Assembly: GCA_002633025.1 (NCBI GenBank)
Contig: NMRB01000117.1
Coordinates: 405,113-469,112 of the forward strand
DNA: 64,000 bases
Direction of reading: 5' to 3'
Source: Notospermus geniculatus
Taxonomy: Eukaryota; Nemertea; Pilidiophora; Heteronemertea; Lineidae
The notes under the pieces are model-generated. The model saw only the letters and a program-made list of their open reading frames with translations. It was not told the origin of the DNA and ran no database searches. Below, piece by piece: positions 33,515 to 44,961 of the stretch (the stretch's first letter is position 1; the number at the start of each line of letters is the position of its first letter). The position numbers and the translations under genes are program-made.

Positions 33515-36451
33515 CACGATGGACGCTAAAATCGCGGCTCCAAATTCCCAGTAGCTGCACTGTGACAAGAGGAAGCTCTCGTTACAGTGGCCAGAGTTAC
33601 AGTCACCTTATTCACATCATGTTTGGTACTTACTAGTTCATGTCTTCATTCAAATTGATCGGATGTGTCATTATTGTCTTGTGTTACAGCAGAATGTGTA
33701 GTATGATGTTCAAGAAAAAAAAATTCAGAACGGGTTTTCTCAATTGATTGGGAAAACATGCCATGATGTACCCCATCCAAATTCCTATTTGTCACTTGGA
33801 TAAGACATTTCTGATTAGATTATTTAGAACCATGCCGGGTCCTGAGATCATCTCAAACAATGAATTTTTTTCAGCCATGACTGGTAGTTTAGCTAGTCAA
33901 AGCCTCCTGCTTCACAAGCTGCCAAGACAGTTAAGGGGGACAACAATCCCTGTTGGTGAGTAGACATAATCAGGGGATTTGTGGTAGGATTTATTTTACA
34001 AATTAGTTGGACATTCAGGAAGATCTCGGCAAGTTGGCCTGTGTTCTTGGTTCTCTAACAGGTCTATCTGCACTCAATCAAAATACGATGTGAATGAAAG
34101 TCGAGTTGAATTTTCAAATCTAGGCCTATGACACAACCAAATCAGGCAGAAGCCTTGAGCTGAAAGCCAGAATCACAGAACACTGAAATACATGTAGGAG
34201 CCCAGTAATGACAAAGAAGTGATTCTACATCCGAATTAGTGTGATGCATACTGGTAAAATTGTATTCTGTTTCAGCATTTGCAGTGGCAGTGGCTTGCTC
34301 TTTCTACAAACAGTCATATCCATCCACTCAGACTTCGAGGAAGATGGCCGAGTAAAGATTTGTGAAGAAGTTCTTTGAATCATCAAAATAGTGCTAGTAG
34401 GTATTTCCATGGTACATGTATTATTAGTACTCCATTAGTGCAGTGCCTTTGTGTGAGAATGGACAGTTGGAGTGAATTGATGATAGGAACCTTGGTTCAT
34501 AGTTACCGGTAAGTTCGGATATGACTTACTCAACTGAAGTTATAAAATGGAAATACGTATTATCAAAAATTTCCAACTTTTTATCAGCGCAATGTTTTGA
34601 TATCTTGTGCAATGTTTTGATATCATGATTTATCTGGGATTTGTTGACCACTCCATTTATCTATCTACCGGTATGTTCAATCGTTGATCTTTTCTGAGGA
34701 CACCCTCAATATCAAATGCTCTCCAACTTTTGTGCTGTAGAATTGTCTGCCAGTTTGTCAGCAGACAGATAGCCTCTTGACATCTAAGCATGTCTCTAGA
34801 CAGATTAGTGATCTTTCAATCAGTTTGGACTTTGTTTACTTTCTCAATTACTAAATATACTCAGGAATTCTACTTTCCTTTCAGGTCGTATGATGGCCCA
34901 CTGGAGCTGTGGAAACATCACTTGCATTCATCATCAACTTTCTGACATCTGTGCTGAGACAATCGTCAGTAATTGTATTTACTTTATAGGATGACTATTG
35001 ACTCCATACATGGCAGGAAACATGGTCAACAGTTGGCATGACAGATTAATTTCAGAAGTGAAACTACATTACCTACGTGCACAATTACATGTCTCTAGTG
35101 TTCTTATCATGCTCCACAACTGCCGAGAATTGGGGCATTATGTTAACTTTGTCTGTCCGGAGAAAAAACGAGAAAAAAAAAAGAATATCTGGAGCGACTG
35201 ATTGCATTTTGTGTACAGGGTGGTTCTGTTCCACTTAGGATTTGCCAGATTTCAATGGCTGCCATATTCAGAACCTCTAGTCTGACATACAGAGGCTTTG
35301 TGCTCTAGCCTTGTTTACAATAGTGCCATGTAGGTGTTTGGGTAATGTAGGCGTATATTGTGAATGTCCATGTGCTATCTTGTCAGTGTCCATGTGCTGT
35401 TATAGTTTTTATATTTTACAAGTGTCCCTTTCGTTCTGTTCATTGCATTTACCGGTAGTTTGTTGGGACTTGTGCTGTATCCATCTATCTGATGAGCCAA
35501 AAGTGTGAAGTGAACAACACTGTTCTTTTTGTGTGGAGTTTGGCCCTTGAGGTAGCCATTGTGCTGGTACTTGCCCCTCCACTTTGATGTTGATTCACGG
35601 GCTCTGTAAATATTTTGTAAATAAGCGGTTCGTATGTTTTAGTCTCTTTAGAATGCTTTAGAGTTGAGATTGTCACATTCTGACATAAAGTCCATGCATT
35701 TTGTTTCGGATGTACAACAGAGGCCTGCCAGTGCCAAAAGAATTCGGTAAAGTTGGAAGTCTATTGTGTCATTAGTTGATAGACAACATTGTCAGGCAGA
35801 CAGTCTGTAGCCAAGTAATTGCAAATGCAGAGTCGTTAAATCTAGAAAACAAACATGTCGACATTGTGCTCAATGTGATGCTCTTGCTTTAATGGTATTT
35901 TACTTTTAGTGTTTTGACAAAATAAAATTTTCCATACTATTTAATTGTTTACTCAGCTTCTTTAATAATGTATTGTTGTCCTGACCTGATGTTAGTCAAC
36001 AGAGGGCTCTGTGCCCATGCACATGTGGGATTATGACCAGGAAGTGACCAAAATGTGGGTATGCACGAGAGATACCGGTACATGTAATCCACCTTATCCT
36101 TGGTTATGCCCCCAAATGGCCATCTTGCTGCTAAGAAAGCATATCCAATGAATTTGACTTCGAGCCTATAGCCTTGAAAGTATTTAGGTGGAATGGCACC
36201 GAAAAGCTCCAAGAGGTATTCAACATAAAATGAAATGAAGCACCATTGCCCGTAAAAGGATGGATTTTACAACCAGTACCGTGACAATTCATAATGCTGA
36301 CAAGATATTCTCAAAGTTGGGCGAATGTAACAAGAGTCGAAGTGTGAGTGGTATCTTCATAGAACAGACTATTCACTGACAACTTGCACCACCTGTGCCA
36401 GCATTCAATACTGGCAACTTCAATTGATGAGCCCTTTCACCTTTTTAGACA

Positions 36452-39400
36452 CTATTTTTGAGCACTTTCAGTCATGTCAGTACTGGAATACTTCGGTGGC
36501 CGGGACTGGGGAGGGTGCTTCGCAACACCTCCGCTGGGAGCCAACTTTGGTATCAACTGAACATTGTTTCCGACTGAAACCAAATGAATATTTTTCAACG
36601 TAGAATTGGTAGGATAGACAACGGTGCCACAGACAGGTGTCATCTGGGAAACCCCTGAATTAAACGCAGGTGCAACCTGGACCTTCAGTGGGGAAACAAC
36701 CCGAGGGCTTCCAGCCAATCCTAAAGGTGTTGGTAACTGGTCAGTAGAATTCGTCAAGTTCTTTTTAGTAGGTGGGAACTTTACAGAACATCCTGGCACA
36801 GTTACAACCTGCACTCCAGTGAGTGATGGCCGTGACATTTGCACATTATTCAGTCTTGATTTTGGACTTTTGTTATCATATTTAAGCACAGAATTAGATG
36901 CAGAAAGGTCTAACTTTTCAGGAGAAGTCATCAACAACATTGCTAATTCCATGTGCGTCTTTTTGGAGATGTCTGAATTACCACTAGAGCTGCCGACTGA
37001 AGTAATCACTGAATTATTCTTGGCCATCGGTTCTTTCTCGGACAACGATCCAACCCCATGGTTTGTTTCATAAACCACTTGTGACGAAGTTTCTCTCGTA
37101 TTGCTAGTGATTGAGTCTGTGACTACATTCTTACAGCCAATGTTCCCCGCAGCATCCTTCTCACCTGTCTCTACAGCCGTCAGATCCGATGACAAATGAC
37201 CAGTCGGTGACGTCATCACCTTGCCGGCATCAGCACTTGTAATGCCACATGCAGTAGGCCCAGGCAAGTTTCCATTCGGCAGATTCACCACAACCAACTT
37301 CGACTTTTCTTGCGCAGCATGGTTACTAACAGATGTTGAAAACTGGTTCACATTGATCAGTCGTTTATCTGAGCCAACACAATCAGTTTTTGTGCCTGTT
37401 TGAGGAGAAACTGCCAGAGTTTCTTTTGATAGGCAAACTCCCTTTTCTGATGAATCGAGAATCTTAAATACTGCCGGCTGAGAGCCAGTATTCCCCTGTG
37501 CTGCCAACTGAACACATCCATTAGGACCAGCTATCAGATTATAACCTTGCTGAGGGTTTATGTACTGAACACTGTTACCATCATGAGCAGCAATTACGTG
37601 ACTACCAGGCTGTGCAGAAATATACTGGACAGTTGTTCCAGGTGGTACTACCAACTGTGGAGACATCAGCCTGACATTGGCATGGCATGGATCAGAGGAC
37701 AACACCTGCTGCCTCTTTTGATACTGAAATACAGGCTGTGGTATGAACGAAGTGCTCTGAACACAGCCAGAGACTTGCTCCTCTCCTTTTCCAGAACGTG
37801 AAGACATAGTTTTTGGTATGAAATGTACAGGATCAACAGTCACCACCTCAATACTGTTATTACCTCTGACAACTGTTCCAGATTCCGCCGCACCATTGTC
37901 CTTGTGACATGTTCCATGTGGTTGTGTCTGTGGTGAATCTTCTACAACTTGTGACACAGTGCCTCCACCTGTTGACAGGACATTCACACTGACAGTATCA
38001 TTCCCAGATGAGCAGCATGAAACAGTTTGACAGACATCCTTCCCACTACTGCTGTTTTTTGATACAGTAGGTTTATCTCTTACAGTTGATGAAATTCTCT
38101 GCTTGAGGGGTACAACATCATTGTAGCAAGGTAGGACTTCACCAGTGACCAATGTTTCTCCCATCAATCCTGTAATACATGTAGTATCACCAACAGGGAC
38201 ATTGAACACATGCTCTACATTTCCCAAAACAGAATTAGAGAGACCATCTCCGCTGACTACCACAGCTTGTCCTTGAGTTGATAAGTCTACAGCTCCAACA
38301 GAGCGTGAAAAGGAATGAATATTGGGATTGATGATATGACATTGTTCTAAGTTCTGGACGATTACCTTCGGTGCCAGGCCAAGCTGCATGGCAAATGATT
38401 TATTCTCTGGTTCAGGGAGGAGTTCTTGGCAAAGTAATGACTGGCCAGCCTGAAAGAGAAAAGTCATAAATTTCAAGTTCATAAAACTCCAGGGTCTATA
38501 ATCAAGGGACATATTTTGATGCTGGTCAATGAGGCAAGAATGGAACATGTGGTGGTGCATTTGAGGGGCAATTCACCCAACATGACCTGACCGTGACAGA
38601 AGACTTGAGAAGTCCCTTAGGTATGGTGTGACAAGAAAAACTTGGTCACTGGATGTACCTGTTCCCCTCCCTCTATCACAGGTTTCCCCTTTTTCTTCTT
38701 CGGTTCTTTTGCTTTATTTTGCCAGTACTTTTTCAGGCCATGGTCTGGTGGTTCGCGGTCTCCTCCTGTCTCCTTCATCTGGTCATTAACACGAGCAATA
38801 GTACTTGAACTGCAACCAGTCACCATTGATATAAAACGGTAACAGTTAGGACGGTCACCACGGGCTGGAGTGAGCATTTCGGCAAGTGCACGACGAGCAC
38901 TTGCCTGGCCCTCCTGGGCTTCATCTCGCCATCGCTGCAACAGGGTACCATGAGATATGGCTATCTGAAAGGAGATGAAATAATGTACGGTAGGTGAAAA
39001 TCACGGTTTTAAGGGAAGTGATACGGTCAATAACTTCTGTCAGTCAAGAAGTGTCAATACATGTGAGTGATGTGATTACTCACAGTACACTTACTCTAGT
39101 ACACTGGTCCCCACAGCACCATTCTCTTGGCAATTCATTAACTGGCTTCAGTGATTTTCCATACATCTTCGGGACCCTTTTAACTCCATCCATTGTTTTC
39201 ACTTTTTTGTGTAAGAAGTTATTGGAATAACACAGCAGTCTTTGACAGGCATATTCACACAAGCACCATTTATCCTCCAGTTCTTCTCCCTCTTTCAGGC
39301 GGTGACGAGTCTCCAGGACATAGTCTTCAAAGATTTTGTGCCTTCTGTGTCCATAGCCTAATCCTATTGTTCCCCTGCAATTCATGAAACAAACAAGGCT

Positions 39401-41681
39401 TGATACATGCAAGCACTTTCCCCTGGTTTGGCTCCCTCTGATTGTTGATAACACAAAGTCTTGCAGTCCTACCACATTTAAAACTTCATGGAGACTTGAT
39501 TCTTCATAGACCACACAAGGCACAAAAGATGGCAGTTCACAGATACTGAAGTCCTGTACATTTCATTGAGAATTCAAACAGTGAGCAGACTTGCTGCCAA
39601 ATAGTGAATGAGGAACCTAGAGAAGTTATGAAATGAAGCAGCACCTACCTCTTTCTCAATGTCCGTCTCTGACCAGTGCCACCATCATCTACAATAGTTT
39701 CATAAAACTTGAGACCAGCCAGTTTCTTCGCTGTTTTAAGTATTTCTAATAATTGACGGGCTCGATGCGTTACAGTCTCAGTGTTGTTGGTACCTTGAAA
39801 AAGATGTATAGTGACAGCAATATGCATGAGGCATGAAGCACCCGACAGTACAGTTCGTTAGTACCAGTCAATATGGCTCTTGTATTTAAAAAGTCCACGG
39901 TCAGCAAAATCATCAGCAAAAGAAAAACTAATACATGGCTTTGAACAAAACTGATATAGGACACACACGGCAAGATGGAATTTTTTACAGAATCAAAATT
40001 CACAGCTTCATATCACTAAGATTTGAGAGAACTTACCAGCCTTCTCTCTCAGGATGTATGACTGTATGCATCCACAGGGTTTGTTTACAAATTTGGGGCA
40101 ATATATCCTATCAGCTGGAAAAACACCAGATCAAAAAATGTCACATACCCATCATAAACACTTGCGAAAGCTTAATAGCATTACATACATGACATTTATG
40201 GGGTGAGATGGAAACATTTATGGAGATTTTTCGTACAACCCATGAATGAGGATGAAGAATCTCACCTAAAGGATCATTTAGTTGTTGTACCAACTGATCA
40301 CCAAAATCTTTGGCTTCTTTTAGATATTTCTCTTTTTCATCCTGGATAACATCAGCAGATTTGCACGTAGACTTTAATTTCTTCTTCGGACGACTGAATG
40401 CGAGGCCACATGCATTGCACAACATCAAAGTCTGGCCAGTCTTTGGATGAGTCCGATAGCGTGGATATGGCATGTGACGTGACATGTTTCCAGGCCACGA
40501 TTTTCTTGATGGTTTACAGACATAAGGTGAACGACAAAGGTCGCAGCAGAATGGTTTACCTGAAAGTGAAACTCATTTTATAAATTTATTGTTTAAGGCA
40601 ACCAATTAACAGGGTTCTGCAGAGGGGGTATCTATTTGCAAAATATAGCCAATATATTTCCAATAACAATTATGCATGGTAAGCTAATGGACACTTTTCT
40701 TTCCTTAATTACATCCACTCTCTTAATTAGGTCCAGCAACCATCCGTGGTGCTTGGACACTATTCTTTCCTTAATTGCTCACTCATCCTGTCTACACAGG
40801 TTAGTTCCACATTCGGGTTTCAGCTCAGTCTTTTCTAGAGTTTCAGATTGTAAAGTTCCACTTGAAAAAGACCCCGGTTGGGGTCGAAAATTCGTGAATT
40901 CTGGAGATTGACTTCTTGCTTATAGCCTATTATCATTTTGTGTGTCAATTTTGTGCTATTCTGTATCTTGGCCTTGGGTAAGCTAATGGCATGATTCAGT
41001 ACCTTGGCCGCCTAGGCCCAACTGCTGATGATTCTTACCATTGGGTAATTTGTCATACAGTCTCTCCATCTCAGGACGTTTAGCTGGTGCTGCCTTCCTT
41101 CGCTTGGCTGCTTTCTGTGGGTCAGCTGATAAAGATGGTGGTGAATAGGACCTTCGCTGTTTCTGTTGGCGATTACTTCGTCTGCCAGGTGAAGAAGGCA
41201 AGGGCTTGCTGGGAGGCTGCGAAACAAAGCTTATTATCTGATTATAATGCTTATGCATGTATGTATTAATAGGCCTCGGCACAGCTATGTACCGGTACCA
41301 CACACTGACCACACAGTAGTCATCTGGTCATGCCATGCATGTACATGCATGCAGCATTGCGGGGGATGGATGGATGGAGTGGCCACAGGAGGTTGGCTCA
41401 ACCGAGGATGACCCCCTACGGTATATAAATAAGACTTATTTATATACCGTAGGGGGTCATCCTCGGTTGAGCCAACCTCCTGTGGGAGTGGCCCCCATTG
41501 TGGCCTGCCTCCATTCCAATCCCACTGCACTGCATGCATTGACAGTGGTGTCATTTTGATAGCCAGACACCTGTAATATCTTGCTTAAAAGTAGCATCCT
41601 CACCACATTATTCATGTCACTGTGAGCAGCAGCAGCAGCAGCAGCAGCAGCACCCTTCGGATCATCCAAGTCCTCCATCAT
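36452..41681 (-). CDS. Unrecognised nuclear-type protein with a stretched GATA-like zinc finger, 7 exons
   Basis: Exons in transcript order: 41681-41604, 41216-41039, 40559-40266, 39793-39649, 39545-39095, 38964-38659, 38449-36452. Every junction is in phase, giving 1149 codons plus stop. Residues 1-26 start MMEDLDDPKG and include nine Ala. Residues 27-86 are basic and Ser/Pro-rich, with probable nuclear localisation signals (AAKRRKAAPAKR). Exon 3 holds CDLC, then 38 residues, then CNACGLAFSR. The CNACGL half is GATA-like, but the spacing is about twice the usual 17-20. The middle (exons 4-6) is Cys/His-containing and looks folded. It includes a possible helix-turn-helix-like stretch (GCSSSTIARVNDQMKE) and a lysine run (KEPKKKKGK). 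The last exon is a 665-residue low-complexity Ser/Thr/Gln/Val region, as in transcription co-factors. DNA or chromatin binding is inferred. I do not recognise the family. Confidence 0.85.
40827..40901. repeat. 75-base dispersed repeat module (copy 1 of 2)
   Basis: This segment (agtcttttctagagtttcag...cgtgaattc) is identical to 49015-49089. It contains a small hairpin, gaccccggttggggtc, followed by gaaaatt. Here it lies in the second intron of the zinc-finger gene; the other copy is inside a TIR element. It may be a conserved module shared by SINE-like repeats. Confidence 0.8.
41383..41485. repeat. Perfect 103-base palindrome, 51-base arms, 1-base spacer
   Basis: The left arm starts ccacaggaggttggctcaac and runs to tatataaataag; a single a follows, then the exact reverse complement. 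It lies in the first intron of the zinc-finger gene. Perfect arms with almost no loop would allow cruciform formation and are usually unstable. The structure fits a snap-back (template-switch) inverted duplication or a very recent palindromic element. Confidence 0.85.
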
Positions 41682-41696
41682 CAACCTGGTTCTGAT

Positions 41697-41746
41697 GGCC
41701 ACCGTCAGATGGCGTGTTGCCTTCAACACGCCATCTGACGGTGGCC
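41697..41746 (-). promoter_or_regulatory. Strong hairpin 15 bases upstream of the zinc-finger start codon
   Basis: Two perfect 23-base arms (ggccaccgtcagatggcgtg...) surround a 4-base loop. On the minus strand the hairpin ends about 15 bases before the ATG at 41681. If transcription starts upstream of it, the mRNA leader would carry a G+C-rich stem close to the start codon, which could restrict scanning. Whether the transcript includes it is not known. Confidence 0.55.
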
Positions 41747-42958
41747 AATGGAAGCAGGATATTTTTTTCATTATCACTGGAATGGAAATGCACCATCTCT
41801 CCGGTGCACGGATATGCCCTTCCTCTACCGAGGCTGTGTCCCTGGGGTCACCGCCCCGGGACCGCGTCCAGGGTTGTTGGCCTTTAGTCCCAGGCTCTTG
41901 ACTTGCGTCCCGAGAGCAGACAAGCATGTTTTTAACTGTTATCAGTAGTTATGTAATAAGAGAAATGTTTTTTTCTCATAGGCCTAGGCCTATAAATGTC
42001 GTTTCCAATGCCTACATAACTAGTCAGGAAAACTACCAAAAACTTGCTTATTTGGTTACGAGACACCGTGTTTCTTAGGCCTACATTTATGGGGTAACCG
42101 TTCAAAAGTTAGCTGTACATCGGATCCCGCCATTGGTTCTCCTGTACAAAGTTCAGTTCTTGGGTCCAATGATAAAGTCAGTGTCCCGAACTTCAAACAG
42201 GATCAGTTTTCTCAAAACGCTCAAGGGTGCTAGAGTGGCACCCGGCGGATTCTGTTAATCTCTGTCATTTGGAGATATAAAAAATGCAAAAAATGCCGTT
42301 AAGTAGGCCTACCACTTCTCAGAAAATCGGGGTTTTGCGTCCAGACTAATTGTGTTCTGTGTGTCTCAGGTGTCCAGGTTCTTAGCGTCCATAGTTTTGT
42401 GTCCTCAGGTTCTTTCGCAACCGGTGTGACAGGGATCTAAAGCCCAGGAATCTAAGTCTGGCTTTCATCGTTCACCGATGGCAAGAATATATTACCCAAT
42501 ATTGCCGGGTAATATATTCTTGCTGAGAGGGATAAGGATGGCTATAGTGGTCTGCCGCACAAGCGTCATGCACTAGCCAAGGCTAGTACCCTTGCCTTGG
42601 CAATAAGTTAGTAGTCCAAGAAATCTTTCAAGGCATTTTCTTTTATTGAGACATTTTCCGTGTACCATCATTCTATTTTATAAAAAAAACGAATCATGCA
42701 TGATTCATAGGTCTCCAACATTGAGAGCGATTACAAATTCGCAGAAGGGGCGATTACAATTTCGACCGTATCACACGTCATGAGAACAGAAATAATGGCT
42801 TCAGGAACAGATAATTTTTATAATGCTGACCACGTGTCATCAGAATGCGGCGGCCGCAGCAATATGTCATAGGCTACATAGCACATCATGAGTACGGAGA
42901 AGAAGTATGACCGCATGTCATGTGACTTCACGACGGATGGGATGTATAGCATCAGTTT
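41747..42958. other. Intergenic region between the zinc-finger gene and the GPCR
   Basis: No gene is recognised. It should contain the 5' region of the zinc-finger gene and the 3' UTR of the receptor gene; a minus-strand AATAAA lies at 42642-42647, about 310 bases past the receptor stop. A 43-base hairpin (42481-42523) with perfect 17-base arms is present. Confidence 0.5.
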
Positions 42959-44182
42959 CTACTTCGTAATCGAACTAACATTGGTCGTCCTCGTTGTTGG
43001 CTGTTGTTTCCCCTTGCCTCGCCGGCACGGGCAGATCAAGGCAAAGAAGTCACGCCTGAATGCGGCACTCGACAGGCAGTAAAGATAACCATTAACACAA
43101 AATTGTAATTGAAATGCATATGCACGAAGTTGATACAGGATGAGTAGATCAGCGAAATAACTACACGTGTAAGTAAAAATGGCTTTTTCAGGACTTAAAT
43201 CGTCACTTAGTAGCCGACTGACAAATGGGGGAACAGAGAGCAGAACAAACGTGATAGAGACCAAAAGTAACATTATAGTAACCTGCCTCGCCTGTCCCGT
43301 TTCTTGCTTGGGCCTACCATCGCCACCAACCATTTTCTTTTTCATGGCAGCTGAGGTTTTTACTGTTACAATAATGATAATGTTACAGAAAAACAATAAG
43401 ACGACGGGGATGTAGACGAGTGCTAACGTCCTAAACCACTTGTCATAAGTCCTACTAGCAACTTCGTCATCCCTCACTATACAACGTGGTAAGATTGGAC
43501 GGGGCGCGCTGGTGTCCCCAGCCTCGTAATCTGTGATGATTACGGTTTGAATATTAAGGACCATACTGACAAGAAACACTGAGGAAATCGTCACGACTGC
43601 CCGCCGCCACGTGCACCACACAGAAGCTTTTAGAGGAAATCGGACAACAATAAGTCTTTCAAATGTTACCAGAACAACCAGCCACACAGATATGACCGAC
43701 AGGGTTTCCATCAAGTATAAAGCTATTTTACAGAATACACTTCCTTTTGCGACACCATTTTTTACCATCGCGTGCGGGGCTTCAAAGGTTATCAAATATA
43801 ACATGTCGGTTACGGCTAATACTGTCATGAACAGATGTGGTGAACTTGACCGCGCCTTTTTTATATTTCCAAGGAATGCGACGGTATTCCCAACAACTGC
43901 CAGAGGGAAGATAATTTCATGTCGGTATCTTGAAAGGTTTATGAATATGTTGCTTTTCCAAGCTAAACTTCGTGGGTCATTCTTGGGAAGTGAGAAAACC
44001 CTCGGGTTGCAGATAGGTTTTCTTGGCGGTGGTCTAGGCTGTATGATCTTCTCTGTCGTCAACGACATCAGGCTGGTCTCCTCATTGTCCAGGAAAGTGA
44101 CGTTAGAATCGGTCGGTTCAATGGTCACGCCTTGGACGAGCACAGCAAGCAGAGACGCTATTAAAATTCTAAGTCGTATCAT
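42959..44182 (-). CDS. Rhodopsin-like (class A) G protein-coupled receptor, intronless
   Basis: This single-exon receptor has 407 aa. Starting at 44182 gives a clear signal peptide (MIRLRILIASLLAVLVQG), so I prefer this ATG to the in-frame one 16 codons upstream (44230). The extracellular N-terminus has NVT and NLS glycosylation sites and a proline-rich patch. TM1 contains the GN motif, TM2 LAVTD, TM3 begins with the conserved Cys (VFCKIA) and ends FER in place of DRY. The second extracellular loop has the partner Cys (PRCIV). TM6 carries VPPF. TM7 lacks classical NPxxY and reads NGYLYCLSS instead. The C-tail is short and Lys/Thr-rich. Such intronless receptors with FER are common in expanded, peptide-receptor-like families of marine invertebrates. 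The ligand cannot be told. Confidence 0.92.
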   Translation of the reverse strand: MIRLRILIASLLAVLVQGVTIEPTDSNVTFLDNEETSLMSLTTEKIIQPRPPPRKPICNPRVFSLPKNDPRSLAWKSNIFINLSRYRHEIIFPLAVVGNTVAFLGNIKKARSSSPHLFMTVLAVTDMLYLITFEAPHAMVKNGVAKGSVFCKIALYLMETLSVISVWLVVLVTFERLIVVRFPLKASVWCTWRRAVVTISSVFLVSMVLNIQTVIITDYEAGDTSAPRPILPRCIVRDDEVASRTYDKWFRTLALVYIPVVLLFFCNIIIIVTVKTSAAMKKKMVGGDGRPKQETGQARQVTIMLLLVSITFVLLSVPPFVSRLLSDDLSPEKAIFTYTCSYFADLLILYQLRAYAFQLQFCVNGYLYCLSSAAFRRDFFALICPCRRGKGKQQPTTRTTNVSSITK

Positions 44183-44549
44183 TGTGCGTCTCGGCCGCCT
44201 ACCGCCGGGCAAACCTGGAAAAAAGAGCACCAGCCGTTGATGGAGGGAGACAGTGGAACCCCGGTAACGCGACCACCCAAGGGACCGCGATGAAGTGATG
44301 GCGTAGACTGTAGGCGTGTGGGCGTCTGCGCACCACTGCTACACTCAGTTAAAGCTGAGTGAACGAACAAAAAGCCCCCATGCGACGAGCAAGAGAATTG
44401 CAAACGCCCTGCAAACACCTCAACCGAAGGCTCAGAACATGATAGACCCCACGACGCCAGGAGGGCGCCACCTTATTTACCTTCAAGCAACAGAGCTGTC
44501 AACATCTCCGGATACCTCTTACTCAAGTAGAAAAGAAAATGCAATCATT

Positions 44550-44622
44550 TTAGACGGGATTCGAACCGTCGGCCTTCTGATTTGTAATCCACTACTCTAT
44601 CCACTCAGCCAACGAGCCAGCT
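44550..44622 (-). other. tRNA-like sequence (not a functional tRNA)
   Basis: The minus strand reads gctggctcgttggctgagtg, ..., gattacaaatc, then a T-arm acggttcgaatcccgtc. Box A and box B are recognisable. The acceptor ends do not pair, the anticodon stem has mismatches, and the T-stem is one base out of register. I read it as a tRNA-derived module inside the TIR element, possibly still able to recruit RNA polymerase III. Confidence 0.6.
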
Positions 44623-44717
44623 GGCAGGGACATGATTTATGCTTGTCATAGACGTAGGGCTTCGCCTTACGTAATAATACCACGAATAAGAGAACATGCG
44701 AAATCTTCCAACAAGTT

Positions 44718-44790
44718 CGGTGGCCGAATGAGGACGACTGTGGAAAAGAGATAACAGGGCGCGGATTCGATTCCCAGCTGGGTCAAATTT
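44718..44790 (+). other. Second tRNA-like sequence, opposite orientation
   Basis: The plus strand reads gttcggtggccgaatgagg near the start and gcgcggattcgattcccagc near the end, which gives box-A-like and box-B-like elements at plausible spacing. Arms pair poorly. Together with the minus-strand module it makes an outward/inward pair inside one TIR element. Confidence 0.5.
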
Positions 44791-44961
44791 TTTTCTTTCA
44801 AAAAAATGTTCAGCAGGAGCTCACCAGAGGATGTTGACACCTCGAAAGCTCGAAGACAAATAAGGTGGCGCCCTCCTGGCGTGGGTATATCATGTTCTGA
44901 GCCTTCGTTTGAGGTGTTTGCAGGGCGTTTGCAATTGCTCGTCGCATGCGGGCTTTTTGTT

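Larger units (their letters stand above)
30170..36451. other. Mostly non-genic stretch downstream of POLR1H
   Basis: Apart from the speculative exons above, I see only repeats: the minisatellite at 31058-31375, a long hairpin at 32599-32753, and many taggcctac-type words at 30460-30690. The longest open frame (32966-33367, 133 codons) has no recognisable content. Another (34998-35201) and the frames near 34900 have acceptor-like sequences before them but do not chain in phase. Confidence 0.55.
44366..44961. mobile_element. 596-base TIR element carrying two opposed tRNA-like modules
   Basis: Terminal inverted repeats of about 115 bases start aacaaaaagccc on the left and match the right end with a few differences (shared words include gcaaacgccctgcaaacacc and gccaggagggcgccacctta). 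The interior holds a minus-strand tRNA-like segment (44550-44622) and a plus-strand tRNA-like segment (44718-44790). It lies directly upstream of the receptor gene, so it may affect that promoter. Confidence 0.75.

Noticed and set aside
34880-34990. Exon-like stretch after a TTTCAG acceptor reading SLAFIINFLTSVLRQSSV
   Set aside because: That frame has a stop just after the acceptor, and no neighbouring exon joins in phase.
36624-37073. Plus-strand 149-codon frame
   Set aside because: Antisense to the long last exon of the zinc-finger gene; no independent support.
43179-44240. Plus-strand frames of 78 and 209 codons
   Set aside because: They are antisense shadows of the GPCR gene, whose minus-strand product has a full set of seven-transmembrane motifs.
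44550-44622. Functional tRNA gene on the minus strand
   Set aside because: Acceptor ends do not pair, the anticodon stem has mismatches, and the T-stem is out of register; it lies inside a TIR repeat.
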